A stretch of 64,000 bases of DNA from Oscarella lobularis (GCF_947507565.1 NC_089188.1:1922001-1986000); one strand, 5' to 3'. Shown: positions 10,521 to 22,900, counted from the stretch's first letter. Program-made: numbers and translations. The notes: a model not told the origin generated them from the sequence alone.

Positions 10521-11994
10521 ATGCCTCTATTCAAATCCTCACCGAAAAGTCCGCAGGAGCTCGTAAAATCGGTCAAAGACGCCTGGTCGACGTACGAGCG
10601 CGAGACCACGGGCAAAAAAGCCGACCGAGTAAGCGCAACGTCTCGAAAACACCCCCCAAAAAGCGAACCGACGTCGCACAGGCGATCGAAGAGATCTCAA
10701 AGAGCCTAGCGGCGATGAAAACGATGGTATACGGCACGGCGGACGCCGAGCCGCAAAGCGAAATGATAGCGCAGCTCGCCCAAGAGTTCTACAACTCCGA
10801 TTTGCTCGTCACTCTCGTCGGGAATCTCGAACGATTGGAATTCGAAGCGCGAAAGGATCTCGCGCAGGTTTTCAATAACGTCTTGAGACGACAGATCGGA
10901 ACGCGATCTCCGACCGTCGAATATTTGTGCACGAAAGAGGAGCTGCTTCATCTGCTCGTCAAAGGGTGAGAAATCGACTAATTATTGGAGATTAATTAAT
11001 TAAATTTCGGATTTCATTAATTGATTATTTTTTTATTTTTTTGAGGTATGAGAATTCCGCCGTCGCTTTGAATTGCGGCATTATGTTGCGAGAGTGCGTC
11101 AAGCACGAGGCGCTGGCGAAAATTGTTCTACAGTCGGACGACATTTATCTATTCTTTCGTTTCGTTGAGATGTCCACGTTCGACATTGCTTCGGATGCCT
11201 TTTCAACTTTTAGGGCAAGTGGTGGAAGTATCAATTGAAGGGGAACTAATAATCGATCATTTCATTTCTACAGGAACTCCTCACTAGACACAAGATCCTT
11301 TGCGCCGAATTCCTGGAACGCAACTACGACGCTGTATGACCTCAACAAGAACAGCACCAATACAGAAAAATACGCGCCTTTGTGTGTTTCAGGTTTTCAG
11401 TCGGTATGCGAGGTTGCTGGATTCGGAGAACTACGTGACAAAGAGACAATCGCTCAAGGTTTGAATTTGAAAGCAGGGACAAAGAGCGCGTTCTTCTTTT
11501 ACCTTTTTTTTGTGGGGGGCGTTTTAGCTTTTGGGAGAGTTGCTTCTGGACAGGCACAATTTTACGACGATGACGCGATACATTAGCAATTCGGATAATC
11601 TGAAAATAATGATGAACATGTTGAAAGATCGAAGTAGAAATATTCAATTCGAAGCTTTTCACGTTTTCAAAGTAGGAAAAGAAAGGCTCGTTTTATATAG
11701 GGGGGGAAAAAAAGTAATGGACGAATTTAGGTTTTCGTTGCAAATCCCAACAAGGCGAAACCCATTTTCGACATACTCCTGAAGAACAAAGAAAAGTTGA
11801 TAGACTTCCTCTCAAAATTTCACAACGACAGATCAGGTTAATTTAATCCCAAGCTAATAATACATAAGATATTAATACAAATTTTCTTTGCAGAGGACGA
11901 GCAATTCAATGACGAGAAGGCATATGTTATCAAACAAATCAAGGAATTGAATCCAAGTGCCGCTGGTGCACCTGCTGCAGCAGCAGTGTCTTGA
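10521..11994 (+). CDS. CAB39: Calcium-binding protein 39 (MO25), LKB1 complex scaffold
   Basis: MO25 is an armadillo-like scaffold that stabilises the LKB1-STRAD kinase complex and activates STE20 kinases. Exons follow the family closely. They are: [20 protein letters not shown] (start 10521); [126 protein letters not shown] and [40 protein letters not shown]; and [20 protein letters not shown]. The tail is Ala rich and stops at 11994. The gene looks complete. A short upstream exon near 10430-10510 could be 5' UTR. Confidence 0.95.
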
Positions 11995-12177
11995 ACTGAT
12001 ACTAAGTTATTGCTGAGAGTGAGGGAGGGGTGGGGATGGGGGATCTTTTTTCTACTATACGCGCATCGAGCTCTTTTTTGTTCATACAGTACGTACTGAT
12101 ATGGTATAGTGCAAGAGTCATACTCCTCCCCAATCAACAATCAACGTGTACGCGTATCCGGGCTATTCGATCCCCTG

Positions 12178-13068
12178 ATGGAAAAGGAAGACGAGACGAA
12201 ATTCTCGTCCCAGGCGGAAGATCACATTCGATCCATAGTGACTGCAGGTGGTATAAGATTCTATGGGAAATTATGCCTGGTTTACCGGGCCTTTAGTCGT
12301 CCAAAGAAGCGTCCCGGACGAGAAAGAAGTGAAAGCGATTGTCGCTCAGCTTCGCCAAGCCGAAAAACTGCTCGTGCGCAAGACTAGAACGCGAGAAAAA
12401 CATGATTTCTTACTGTTTCATCAGGAACAGTCTCTGTACAAAGCGAAACAGAAGGCGACAGCAATTCGCAAAGCGAATGACGGTGAGACCACGTGTGAAT
12501 ACACCACGAAGATATTACTATCAAACATCCCTATACACACAGCCGTCATATCATCAGAGGAATTGGTCAAATACGCTCACCAGTTGAGTCTGGCCGGTAT
12601 AACGACTCCCCCGACCGGATGGGACCCAAGTAGAGAAAAAAAAGACGCAAATAATTAAATAATACAATTATTATGGAAACGTTGCTTAGCAACGGACGGG
12701 CGTCGTCCGTATCCAAGCGACATCGAAATGAGATCGGGCGCGCTGATGAGATGCAATAAGAGTCGATCGACGAGCGACGAAACGTCAGACGAGTTCAAAG
12801 GAGGCGGGGCCGAAGACGCAACCGAAGCGCCATGGAAACCGTCTGCTGACGTAAAATCTCTTTTGTCTAAGGTAAAACGAATTGATAACTATAGGGTTAG
12901 CCGAAATTCGAATGTTACTAGAATTCTGACGAGCAGGGGGGCACTTCCGCTTCGAATTCTGGCCTGCCCAACGGTTCGGCGCCGGCAAATGATAAAATGT
13001 CCGATACGAGTTCTGATTCGTCTTCGTCCTCCTCCTCTGATTCGTCTTCGTCGAGTGAAGATCTTTGA
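12178..13068 (+). CDS. MED4: Mediator complex subunit 4
   Basis: MED4 is a middle-module subunit of the Mediator coactivator. Exon 1 (12178-12247) encodes MEKEDETKFSSQAEDHIRSI. A 49-base intron joins it to the exon at 12297 with RSVPDEKEVKAIVAQLRQAE (coiled coil), then ISSEELVKYAHQLSLAG, which is the conserved family motif. After an intron comes GRRPYPSDIEMRSGALM, equal to the DPRRPYPTDLEMRSG block of animal MED4. The C-terminus is an acidic Ser-rich tail (SSDSSSSSSSDSSSSSEDL), also seen in the human protein. The N-terminus looks shorter than in vertebrates, or a first exon has been missed in the 180 bases after CAB39. It converges on UVRAG with 70 bases between stop codons. Confidence 0.88.
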
Positions 13069-13138
13069 TTAATTACTTAATTATTAGTAGCAAACACAAA
13101 AAGAATAATGTTAACTAATAAAAGAGAGAACGAACGAG

Positions 13139-16087
13139 TCATGTTTCGGCGCTATTGCGTTCCTTATTGTTCGCCTGTTCTCCCCTTTTTTCTTTTCCTC
13201 GTCCGGCAGGTCGTAGCGACTTGGCGACGGCCGCTGCGCCGAAGCCTGCGCTTGCCAATCGCGTATTGCCTCGTATTAGGGTAGGACTGCTTTTTGTCAT
13301 TGTGCTTATTGCTTGGTCGGTAGATGGCTCGCAATTTGACGACAAATTTTCACCGTTTTCTGGCGCTTGAGGGACTGGATGCGGAGGCGCGGGATCTGGT
13401 TGTTGCTGGGTGCTTGTCGAGACTTCTTCGTAAGGAGGGGGTGGCGGCAGAGAGGAAGAGTCTATGGAAGAAGCTCGTACGGAACCATCAATTTCCGCAT
13501 AAGCCGGCGGTAAATTAGACACTTTGGCACAGGCGTCACTGTAGAAAAAAATGAGATAAATGAGTACAGATCTACTACTTGTAGACACGCTTGTGGGATT
13601 CAACTCTTACCGAGCTCTTGCAAAATGTCGAAATAAATAGAAAAGATTCGGTAAGGTATACGCCATGTCGTTAATTTGCTTTAGTTCGCATGCCTGGCAC
13701 AACTACAGTACAAAGAATACCATCACAATAATATGGGTCAAAGGACGTGGGAATTATTTTCAACCTGAAATATGTCGAAGTTTAGTAAATAAATCCCGTA
13801 CTTAAATTTTTCCCTATTTTTCGTTCTCGCATAGAGATTGAAGCTACAAAGGTCATACGTGAAAAATAGGGCTTTCTTCCACAAATCCCTCCTACTCTCT
13901 TTCTCCACTTTCAAAATCCCTTCGGATGTGATCCCTAATCACAGACATTGACCCGTTCATAATGACTTCATAACGCAAACGAATATGAAGTATGCACGAG
14001 ACAGCCGATATCAGTTGAACAACAAAGCCTAAAGCCGTTCCCACTTTCATATCGTCAAATCCTAACGGCCAAATTCCCAAACAGGCTAATAGAGAGAGAA
14101 CTTTTGGAGCACCTGAATATTTCTCAGCAGGCGGAAGTGGAATATTTAAAATGGAAAACTTATCCGAAGCCTATTTAAATAAATAAACCAATTATTTAGA
14201 TCTTCCAAAGACGTAGCGGTTTACTGCAGAGATAGGAAAAATTTGACCTAATTGACACAGAAGATTGCATCGTCGATATCGCAAACGCCGCCTTACGTCC
14301 CGAAATGACTCCCTAACAACAACTCAATCTCAGGCCAAGTCAATAAAAACGTTTGAACGCGTCTAAGGCCCACCCTTATAATACGTACCAACATCTTAGG
14401 CCCAAGGGGGGTCTGAATACTACGTATCTCTCTATGCTCTACTTCTTACAGTTTGGATGTAAATGCCTTTCGTTCTTTTTCAAGGCTTTTCTCCACGTCC
14501 CCTATCTTGGAGCGCTTTACGCAAAGCTGTTCGCCTACACACACACCCACACACATAGTCCATATACTTTATACATGCACATATCAGGATTTTACCAGTT
14601 GCTTTTACAATGTCGTTTACTCTTTCGAGTTCTTTCTTTTCTAAACAGAAATGCAGTAGTACAATTGACTAACCCCCTGTGGCGTCTTTTTCTCACCGCT
14701 TCGCAACGATATGGCTAAACGGTCCGTTTGATCTTTTAACATTCGAATCCTTGTCTCAACAATATCAATCTCTTTTCGCTTAATTAAAAAAAACGTCAAG
14801 TACTGCTATAGTAGTGGCCTTCTTTTTGCGTACCTTAGCACTCCTTCTCTTCCTCTGATTCCACTTTCTTTCCATATCCAACTCCAGCATCTTACCGTTG
14901 CGCCGAACATCGTTCAGTGCCACCTGCAATCTTTGTAGTCTAAAAAAGTGACGTCTCGATCCACACACGTGCGCTGAGTCTAATTCGAATATTACTCTTT
15001 TAAACCAATAGTCGTGTAAGTTGGCAAAACGAGGCTCCTTTCCACAGCAATCGTTTTCAATACTAACGAAGCCTCTAAAGCCTCTCGAGACAATTTCTAG
15101 AAGACACCCCGTTTTATCTCACGCATCGATCGTGGCGGTAAATTTTAATATGTATGTATTACCGATTGCTCTACGGGAGGTGCCACGTAAAATCCTTCAA
15201 ACATTCCAAAAATCACGGAATTTAGCGGATGACGTTCTTTGCCATCTACGACCTTAGTACAAATACTATTTGAAAGCCTTCTTGAATCTCTTCTCTTGCT
15301 TACTTTGACTCCGATGTAGATGAGGGCTCCGAGATCGACTGTCCAATTAATGATGGCCTTGAAATCGGATTTCCCTTCGGGCCGTGCCCAAACTCGTACA
15401 ATGAAAGCTACACCGCAATTATAACAATACAGCATCAATAATAATCTATAGCAACCACCGTAGGTCTAAGCGGCCAGTACAAATCTATTTACCAACTATA
15501 ATCATTATTAATAACGACCCCTTGGCTACAATCTATAGTAAACAGAGTCTTTGAAAATTTCTGGCCCTATAGTGGTTAATATACTTCTCTGTCTAAATGT
15601 TTATGCACGTGCCGAAAACTGTTTTCGATAAGTGGCTCTTACCTGGACTTGCTATACATTTTCGATCTCGTATTGCGTTTATCGGATCGATTCCGGCCCA
15701 ATTGGGGTTCTATTTGCGATTTGCGTTAACGCGAACTTTTTGCCTTTCTTTGCAAGTCTTACCGATGATCGATAGATGACTTCGCTTCGGTAGATTTCTA
15801 ATGAGCGAGAACGTTCTCTCATTTCGATCGAAAAGAGCTCGTTTACTGACCCTCCGCTGAGTCGATATTATGTAGGGTGTAGTAAGAGTCTACTAGGCTG
15901 TGTTCTGGGTGAGCTATGGCAATATTTCGGCCCGATACGCTCCGCAAGTGTCTCAGCCGGCGCTGGAACCCCAAAAGAGGCCCCGCTAGAAATCAACTCA
16001 AGTCCAGCGTTACGATTAGGATACCTGATGCGACGGAAGGTCGACGTGATGGCCTCGACGAAGAGAAACCAACGCATTTGCAGTCAT
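13139..16087 (-). CDS. UVRAG: UVRAG (Vps38-like) subunit of the PI3-kinase complex II
   Basis: UVRAG binds Beclin 1 and VPS34 in endosome and autophagosome maturation. Small exons on the minus strand rebuild the family order. N-terminus: GHHVDLPSHQ joined to RRLRHLRSVSGRNI (human LPSQQRRLRHLRNIAARNI). C2 domain: VDSYYTLHNI, SLEIYRSEVIYRSS, NPNWAGIDPI, FIVRVWARPEGKSDFKAIIN, HPLNSVIFGMFEGFYVAPPV. Coiled coil: LQRLQVALNDVRRNGKMLEL and following exons. BARA-like domain: NIPLPPAEKYS, RLRYEVIMNGSMSVIRDHIR, LFFTYDLCSFNLYARTKNRE and KFKYGIYLLNFDIFQ. The C-terminal tail carries two PPxY motifs (LPPAYAEI and PPPPYEEV); human UVRAG has PPPSY. Introns are as short as about 39 bases. The start chosen is the ATG at 16087. 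Confidence 0.9.
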
Positions 16088-16220
16088 TGCAGTGACTCTT
16101 TGTGCGCACGCTCGAAGTGTGAAAGCCCGCGAATTCAAAAAAGTTAAAACTGCGTGCGTGCGTGCATGTATTCGAACAAAAGTTGGGCTTTTAATGACAG
16201 TGAAAAACTTAACCTCTATG

Positions 16221-17531
16221 CTATCTACACGTGCATTCAGCTGCAATCATGTCAGTCATTTCCTTCACTTTTAGCCTGCCTTTGTCGGTTACATATAGAA
16301 CGTCAATCGGTTCGTATGCTTTTGAAACGCAGCATGGCGAAGCAGATGCCGCTGGATTGACGCTATAGTATAGACTCAGAATCTGACCGTGCTCTATGTC
16401 ACTCTCTAGAAAATTTGGGCACTCTCCCGCACACTCATTAGCCCAATAACCCTTTGGTTCAATGATCCAATAATAACCCAAGTCACGATGAAAATCAATG
16501 TAGAGCGGAGTGAGACTGCAACAACTGCTGTCAGCCTCTGCAAGACTTTGTCTTTTCCTTCTCTTTTCTTTTGTCGGAGGATTGACGGGAGTCAAAGGAG
16601 GATTGTTAATTGGTGCACAATGGACATCTCTTCGACGACGCCTCTCATTCTGCGTCAGCTGTTCGTCTCTTTGGAACATGATAATAATCTGGGGTTGGTC
16701 ACTGCCGTCTTCCCCAAAGGCAACTTCTAAAGTGTTTGAAGAGAAAAATCCGCCTGTGTAAGGTGATCTTTTTCCTGGATGAACAACAACTTCGATGCCG
16801 TGGTTGGTGGAGGGATCTTCGATCCATCGTTTTACCGCTTTTGTGACGTCAAATTCGACATAGTCGCGAGCGGATTTCTTTACGCAGTTTGTCGACATGT
16901 AGTTAGTCTTCTGTAAGCCCCAAGAGCAGTAGTTGATTTGATATACTTCAAGTAGTTGTTCGGGATCAGGCGATACGACAACCGAAGAGTCAGGATTTAC
17001 TTGACAAAGACGAAGCTTAGCAGAAACGACGCGACCGTAGTCGGGATCGGATAGAACCAGTTGACTAACTTCCGACATGTTTACCGAATAGAAAAGAGAC
17101 GTTGGATACCACTTGTTCCACCACGAATTGCACGGATGAGCTAAGGAAGTATATCTAATCACTGTCATGGTTATAAATTAGGACTACTGCTGACCTTTGT
17201 CTTCTTTCACTGTAGTTGTGTATACAGTTTGAGCGTAATACATGGCGCTTTCTTTAGCTAGCTTATTCTTCATCTCAAATGTCTTCTTTTCCGCCATTTC
17301 TTGCGACACGTTAAAGACCTTCTTTATGTCTTCAGGTATAGGAATCGCCGCTACTTGCTCGGGTGTCAACGATGGAGCAGATGTCAAGCCAAGTTTGCTA
17401 AGTATTTGCCCTCGAATTGCCTTCAACTTCGCACTTTTCATGTCGTTTATGCTCTCTGACTCGGACGCATGAGCAAGGAATAGCGTGCAAAGGCAAATAA
17501 GACTGAGACATACACAAAAAAGACGTTTCAT
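16221..17531 (-). CDS. TGF-beta family ligand 1 (TGF-beta sensu stricto-like)
   Basis: Secreted prepro-ligand of 425 residues from two exons (17195-17531 and 16221-17161) joined across a 33-base intron. A signal peptide (MKRLFCVCLSLICLCTLFLA) is followed by a propeptide with KAIRGQILSKLGL at residues 38-50. This is nearly identical to the alpha-1 straitjacket of vertebrate TGF-beta1 (AIRGQILSKLRL). Two multibasic sites, NERRRRRD and KEKRRKRQ, lie about 25 residues apart. The mature domain reads CCSLTPLYIDFHRDLGYYWI and EPKGYWANECAGECP, then SPCCVSKA and ends AECTCR. It has eight Cys; the first of the nine in vertebrate TGF-beta is missing after the second basic site. I see no LTBP-linking Cys and no RGD in the propeptide. 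The tandem paralogue lies just upstream. Confidence 0.92.
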
Positions 17532-17879
17532 CGCTTCGTCTCGAGAACGTTTCAGCCAAATGGTTGGTACCTTGAACGAGCTGGTACTTATTTGCTTCAA
17601 CATGCAACGAGCCGCAGAATCAACCTAACACAATGCCCCGTTATTTCATTGCTCACTTTACTCCGCGTCGCTTGGTCACAAGACTAAATTTAGCTAGATG
17701 AAATCCATTAGGCCTCGCTACCCTGGCAACTAGCAGAGGAGTCCATGCAAGCGACCAAAGGACAAATTAGCAGAGAGCGCCGCCGGCGGAAGTAAGGGCT
17801 GACGCTGACACCATACAGTCGGTTCCAATTCGACTACTTTTTAGAGGTTAATTAAAGCATCCTATTTAAATATAAAAAA

Positions 17880-19106
17880 CTACGAGCAAACGCACGACGT
17901 GACAGATGCGTCTGTGAGCACGCTTACAATTGGTGGACCAGTGCCTCCGGGGAGATGATAAATGTCGATGTCTTCGAGAGTCTTTGGTGAGCAGCACGGT
18001 GCGACAGACGCTTCGGGATTTAGGAACCGATACTCGTTGATTATTTGAGTGTAATTCCCGTTCTCGGCCCAAAGCAGGGGACACTCGCCTGAGCAGTCAT
18101 TCACCCAGATACCCTTTGGTTCAAGGATCCACAACCAGTTCAAATCGTTCTTGAAATCGATGTAAAATTCTCGCACGCAGCAATTTTCGGCCTCATTTCC
18201 GGACAGACTGTTGCAGTATTCCAAATCAACAGCTTGACGTCTACGACGCTTTCGTCTGAGCAGCTTACTTTGAGGAGAGCTCTCAGTTACAACAAACAGA
18301 TGCGGCCTATTATCCATCGGAGCGTCGTCATCAACTTTGATAGATTGGCTGTAATCAGTGCTTGCCTCGCTAATCAGACTTTGACTCGATTGACCATAAG
18401 GAGAAAGAGAAGACGACGACGGAAGAGCGCACTGGCGGCTTGAAAACACCTGTATCTCAATCCCATTACTCTTGCTATCGGTGCACGCCACCCAATCGCG
18501 AACCGCCTTGGTGACGTTGAACTTAATGTAGGTCGGCTCGTCGGCTCGTATGTGTTTCATATCAAGAACTACCTTTGCATAAGGATAGATGGAGTCAGTA
18601 CAAGCAACCGTTTGTTGATACGCGACGAAGATAGTCTCGTAATAGCCGTAGTTAGTTGACGATGAACTAATCGGATTGTAATGGATCTCCAATTGCGCCT
18701 CCCGAACCGTTTGACCACTTCCTGCAATCTTATTCATCTCGTCTTCGTTCCATTTAAAGAAACGACTTTTGCCCATTCCTGACTCCGGACAATTTACACT
18801 GTCTGTCACTTCACTTATTTCAATGGCGTTAATGGTTTCCGCGTAGTAGGCGTCCCAGTTGTTCTTCTCCCTTTCCTTCGCCGCTTCGCGCTCTTTCATT
18901 TTTGACGTCATCCTGAATTTTTCGATGAGCTTCGAGTCGACGTTGAGATCGGCGTCGGTGACGTTGGGCGGGTAATACATTCCGAGTTTGCTCAGAATCA
19001 TTCTCGATACGGCTTTCAGTTTCAGATCGCGAGGTGTCGAAGTCGCCGCAGCTGAAAAGCTCGCCCAGAGGCAGAAAACAAAAAAGACAAAGACACGAGT
19101 AAACAT
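17880..19106 (-). CDS. TGF-beta family ligand 2 (TGF-beta sensu stricto-like)
   Basis: An intronless 408-residue prepro-ligand. It has a signal peptide (MFTRVFVFFVFCLWASFSAA) and a propeptide starting LKLKAVSRMILSKLGMYYPP, again matching the TGF-beta straitjacket. A propeptide arm domain includes YIKFNVTKAVRDWV. Cleavage would be at LLRRKRRRRQ. The mature domain has all nine Cys of vertebrate TGF-beta: one in VDLEYCN, then ENCCVREFYIDFKNDLNWLW, NDCSGECP, APCCSPKT and SCVCS. It should dimerise and signal through type I/II Ser/Thr kinase receptors. A TATA box lies about 57 bases upstream of the ATG. It shares propeptide layout with ligand 1 but differs in sequence, so the tandem pair is old. 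It lacks the intron found in ligand 1. Confidence 0.93.
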   Translation of the reverse strand: MFTRVFVFFVFCLWASFSAAATSTPRDLKLKAVSRMILSKLGMYYPPNVTDADLNVDSKLIEKFRMTSKMKEREAAKEREKNNWDAYYAETINAIEISEVTDSVNCPESGMGKSRFFKWNEDEMNKIAGSGQTVREAQLEIHYNPISSSSTNYGYYETIFVAYQQTVACTDSIYPYAKVVLDMKHIRADEPTYIKFNVTKAVRDWVACTDSKSNGIEIQVFSSRQCALPSSSSLSPYGQSSQSLISEASTDYSQSIKVDDDAPMDNRPHLFVVTESSPQSKLLRRKRRRRQAVDLEYCNSLSGNEAENCCVREFYIDFKNDLNWLWILEPKGIWVNDCSGECPLLWAENGNYTQIINEYRFLNPEASVAPCCSPKTLEDIDIYHLPGGTGPPIVSVLTDASVTSCVCS

Positions 19107-19160
19107 GGTCTAAACGGGCGGATGGGAACCTTCGAACTGAGGGTTATGGGCCGGACGGCG

Positions 19161-19172
19161 GCTTTATATACT
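19161..19172 (-). promoter_or_regulatory. TATA box of TGF-beta ligand 2
   Basis: On the minus strand this reads TATATAAAG, about 57 bases before the ATG at 19106. It is a good match to a metazoan TATA box and leaves about 25-30 bases to a start site plus a short leader. Confidence 0.6.
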
Positions 19173-19955
19173 TGCGTCTACCGCCCCGCCAGTGAGGCTT
19201 TGCTGACACTGACTGAACGGCTAATCGAATTTTCCACCAACTCCGGACCTCAAATTAGGTGTGGGGCAACGTTTCAAGCTCATCCGCCAACTCACGCTGG
19301 CTTCGCTTCTCACTATGTAGTAGGGCTAATAAATAAACAAAATTAATTAGAAGGATACGCCGACAAAGCGACAAAGCGCTCAGTTTCCTAGCTACTTTCT
19401 TTGTGGCAATACCCCATGTTTTTCGCTATTTATTCCCGGAAGTGGTGAGGAAACTAGGAAGCTACACGCCGGCGTCTCCAGATACCGACAAGCTGATGAA
19501 ATCAAGCCGCCAGATGTAGAGAAGCCGAACGCATTACTAAAGCAATTAGGTCATCGCTTTTGAATACAGAAACGATGGATGCCCCCTCCGTTTTCCCGTT
19601 GTAATGGAAAACAAGATGCAAATGAAAGGTCGGAGACCCCCAGATGCAGCTTGCTGGCGTGAGGGAACAAAGACTCAAAAGAAAGACATATGCCGACTTA
19701 CCGTGCCGAAGTCCAAACACAAGGAGGGGAGCATCTGTCGTTGGTGTAAGTATCTAATCTGCTTTAGGCGAGTGGCGCACGAGCCCTGAAGCCGCGTTTC
19801 AAGTTGGGACCACGGAAATGCATCGAGGACATTACGTGACCGCGTTTAAACCTCCCAGGGAAAACCCTCGGGATGTTGTACCCTTGAAAAGTCAATTTAC
19901 CCTAATACATCATTATCGTTAGAGAAACAAATTTTGATGAAGGATACCGTTCTCG
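19173..19955. other. Intergenic region upstream of TGF-beta 2 and downstream of PANK4
   Basis: About 780 bases with no coding frame I can support. It probably holds upstream regulatory DNA of the TGF-beta ligand 2 gene and the PANK4 3' end. I recognise no repeat or RNA gene here. Confidence 0.5.
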
Positions 19956-22900
19956 TCATTTTTCGTACTTGAACACGACGTCATATTGTTTTCCACCTAG
20001 ACGCTCGGCTAGCCACCGATTTTTCAATACGGCCAATTTGAGAGATTCGCAATTAAATTGAACGTCGAAATTCGTATAAACGGCTCTAAGGAGACAAAAA
20101 ATCAAACCCCAGACGACACCCCATCACGAGCATCACCTTCCCATCCCCTCGAGAACGACTAAATCAACTCCGTGCTGCTTACACGCCTCGGCTAATCGAG
20201 AGTCAATCCTCCTGCACGCACACTCGAGAGTAATTCAAGTGGGGGAAGAAGCAATGCAAGGCCAAACAAACCTCAAGTCTAGACAAGGAGAAAGCGTGCC
20301 AGACTCCATAACCAGAAGCTGACCGGACCGATCCGCCGATCTGAATTCACGCGCGTAAACATTCGAAACGGAATGCAAACGAATTAGAAGAAGAGAACGC
20401 ATACTCGATAATGGAACACTGGTTCTTCACGCGAAGCAGAAGAGCCTCTAATTCACTCGCAGTAACATTATTTACCGACGGAAACGAGATCGGTGACAGG
20501 ATGACCTGACGGGAAACGGCAACGAAATCGCGCGTCAAATAATTATAATTTCGTTACGCAAACCTTCGTTCCTTTCCTAAGTAGTTCTCGTGCAAATGCC
20601 AGAACGCCGACGGCGATGTCGATTCCGCTATTGTCGACGAATATCAGAGCGCACGCGTGCGCCGGAGCGTCGCTTTCCATTCGACGAAGCCAATCGTCGA
20701 ACGAATCGACGAGCCAAGGACGACGTTGAATTTTCGTCTTGGCTTCTTCGAACGTGAGCGGCTCGTCGCCGAACAAACTGGAGAATGAAAAGAATGCGAA
20801 CTTTAGTGTTTATTTGTTTTGTCTTTTCGTCTCTGTCTGACTCGCTTCCTCGAGCGTCGCACGCGTTTCCGGCCAGGAGATTTTCTATAGCGCACAGATG
20901 ACGCTGTTTCAGTTCCATTGCGTCCAGCTGACGAAAAACGTCGGGAATCTTGGTGATGGCCAACTCGGTATTTGCCCTCTTGATCTAAAAGAGGTGTACG
21001 CGACTTGTATATCCCATTGCCTATCCTTCATCAAGTTTTATTACCCTAACGAAGGGATCCGGAAAGGAGCATTCGGCTAAGCACTGCTGTCGTGCATCGA
21101 ATAGACTTCCCACGGTCAGCGTGCCAAAAGCACTGAGAGATGACACGGTGACAAAGTGAGTGACAAAAGTTCTTTATTTACTTGGGTTCTTCGGTCAGTC
21201 GAGCGAGCTGCTTTTTGTGTTCGTCGACGAATTGCTGAGCTCTTGCGTAGACGTCATCGGACGAAAGTTGGCATGCAATGGCCAGATCGGCAACCTACGG
21301 AAAGTCACATACTTCTCCTTCGAAATGCTCAGTTCATTTACGTGAGATAGTGCTTCCATAAAACGCTGAATCCAGTGCTGACGCGCGCCTTTGTCTTCGC
21401 TTAGATTTATGAGATCTGGCATGTAAGAGCACTTTATCAAAGGCAAAGGGACTAGAGTCAATTCCATTCGATCCAGCTCAAGGACACCGTACTACGAAAA
21501 TCGACGCACTGCACGCACGAAAGAGAGAAAACGATATCGGGTCTCACCGGAACAGGAGAGGGAGCTCGAGCAACCGGTTGATCATAGAAGCCAGAGCTAC
21601 TGGCCAGATTCTCTGTCCACGAACCCAAGTCGACTACGGTAGAAAGAAAAACGTAAGCCCAAGTCCCAAGTGGATAAAAAACGCTACTTTCTTCTTCTTC
21701 AGCTCCTTTCAGAAAGGCCCCAACTGCTCCAAGATACCCTTCGTGTCTCAAAAACAACGCCTTGATTTCTCCCTAAATGCTATAGGTCATCGCGTGTCCA
21801 CGTTTGCTTTTCTCTCTCACCTTTGACCAGTAGTTAATACCGAACGATATCGTACGCATTGTGACCGGGTGACCGCGAATAAAGAATCCGCCAAAATAGA
21901 TCCGATCGAGATTATGCAGACGAGCATTCAAATACGCAATCTATAAACACAGATATATATATATATATAGGCTCAAGTTAAGTACTTATTGACTACAAAG
22001 CCACCTGGCCAATATCATTGCTAATCAAATGAAGCAAACTCTTCGCTTTGTCGGCGTCATCAAACCGTTCCGCTTGCGAGGAGAAGATAAAGTAGAGCAA
22101 ATATTAAATATTTTCTATACCAGTGTCAATAGATTCTTTTGACGCTCTAGCTGCTTTTCCAAAGCTGCTTGCTGTGAGATCAGCGGCGAGGTTCATCTGC
22201 TCGTATGGGCCACCGTAAATGTCACTGACCTGAGAAGCATTCAAAGAATCAAAGGCAATGTAAAAAATCAGATAACTGCGTGCCAGCATATCAACGTTTT
22301 TGTGTTCACCGGACTCAGCTAAGTCAAGCAATTCGTCGAAACCCTAAGAAAAGGACATTGGATCCCCGCTCTATTACGAAACACGTTAACTAAAAGGACT
22401 TTTACTTTGGCTTTGGTGAGCAAAGAGCCAAGACCCCAAAAGGTTCCGCCTCCCATGCTTGTGCCACCGATTCTCCTATAGGAGTCTTCGGACTCGACTT
22501 TCAAAATGCTGACGCCCGATCCGATGTTGACGAGCAAATAAGGAAATATGTCCGGCTCAAGGGACTGGAACTGATAATGATGACTGGCGTCGCGTTGCCA
22601 TATGAACGACTCGTTGGGAAGATGTTTTAGGAGAAAATTGCAGCCTTTGATCAGACACGCCATTTCGTCTTCCTTATCAACTCTAATAATTTAATTAATT
22701 AATTAATTAATTAAATCGAATTTTTGCAGCCAGACCTGAGACCAAGCTTTTCGGCCAGCAACTTTGTGTACTTGTGAGCACCGCCCCCTGCAAAATTAAT
22801 TAATTAATTAAATTAAAGAATTGTGTCACACCTGTTGCTTTCAAAACGGATGTAGAAATTTTTGACTGATTCTTCGTAGGCGAATTATTTGTCGGCAAAA

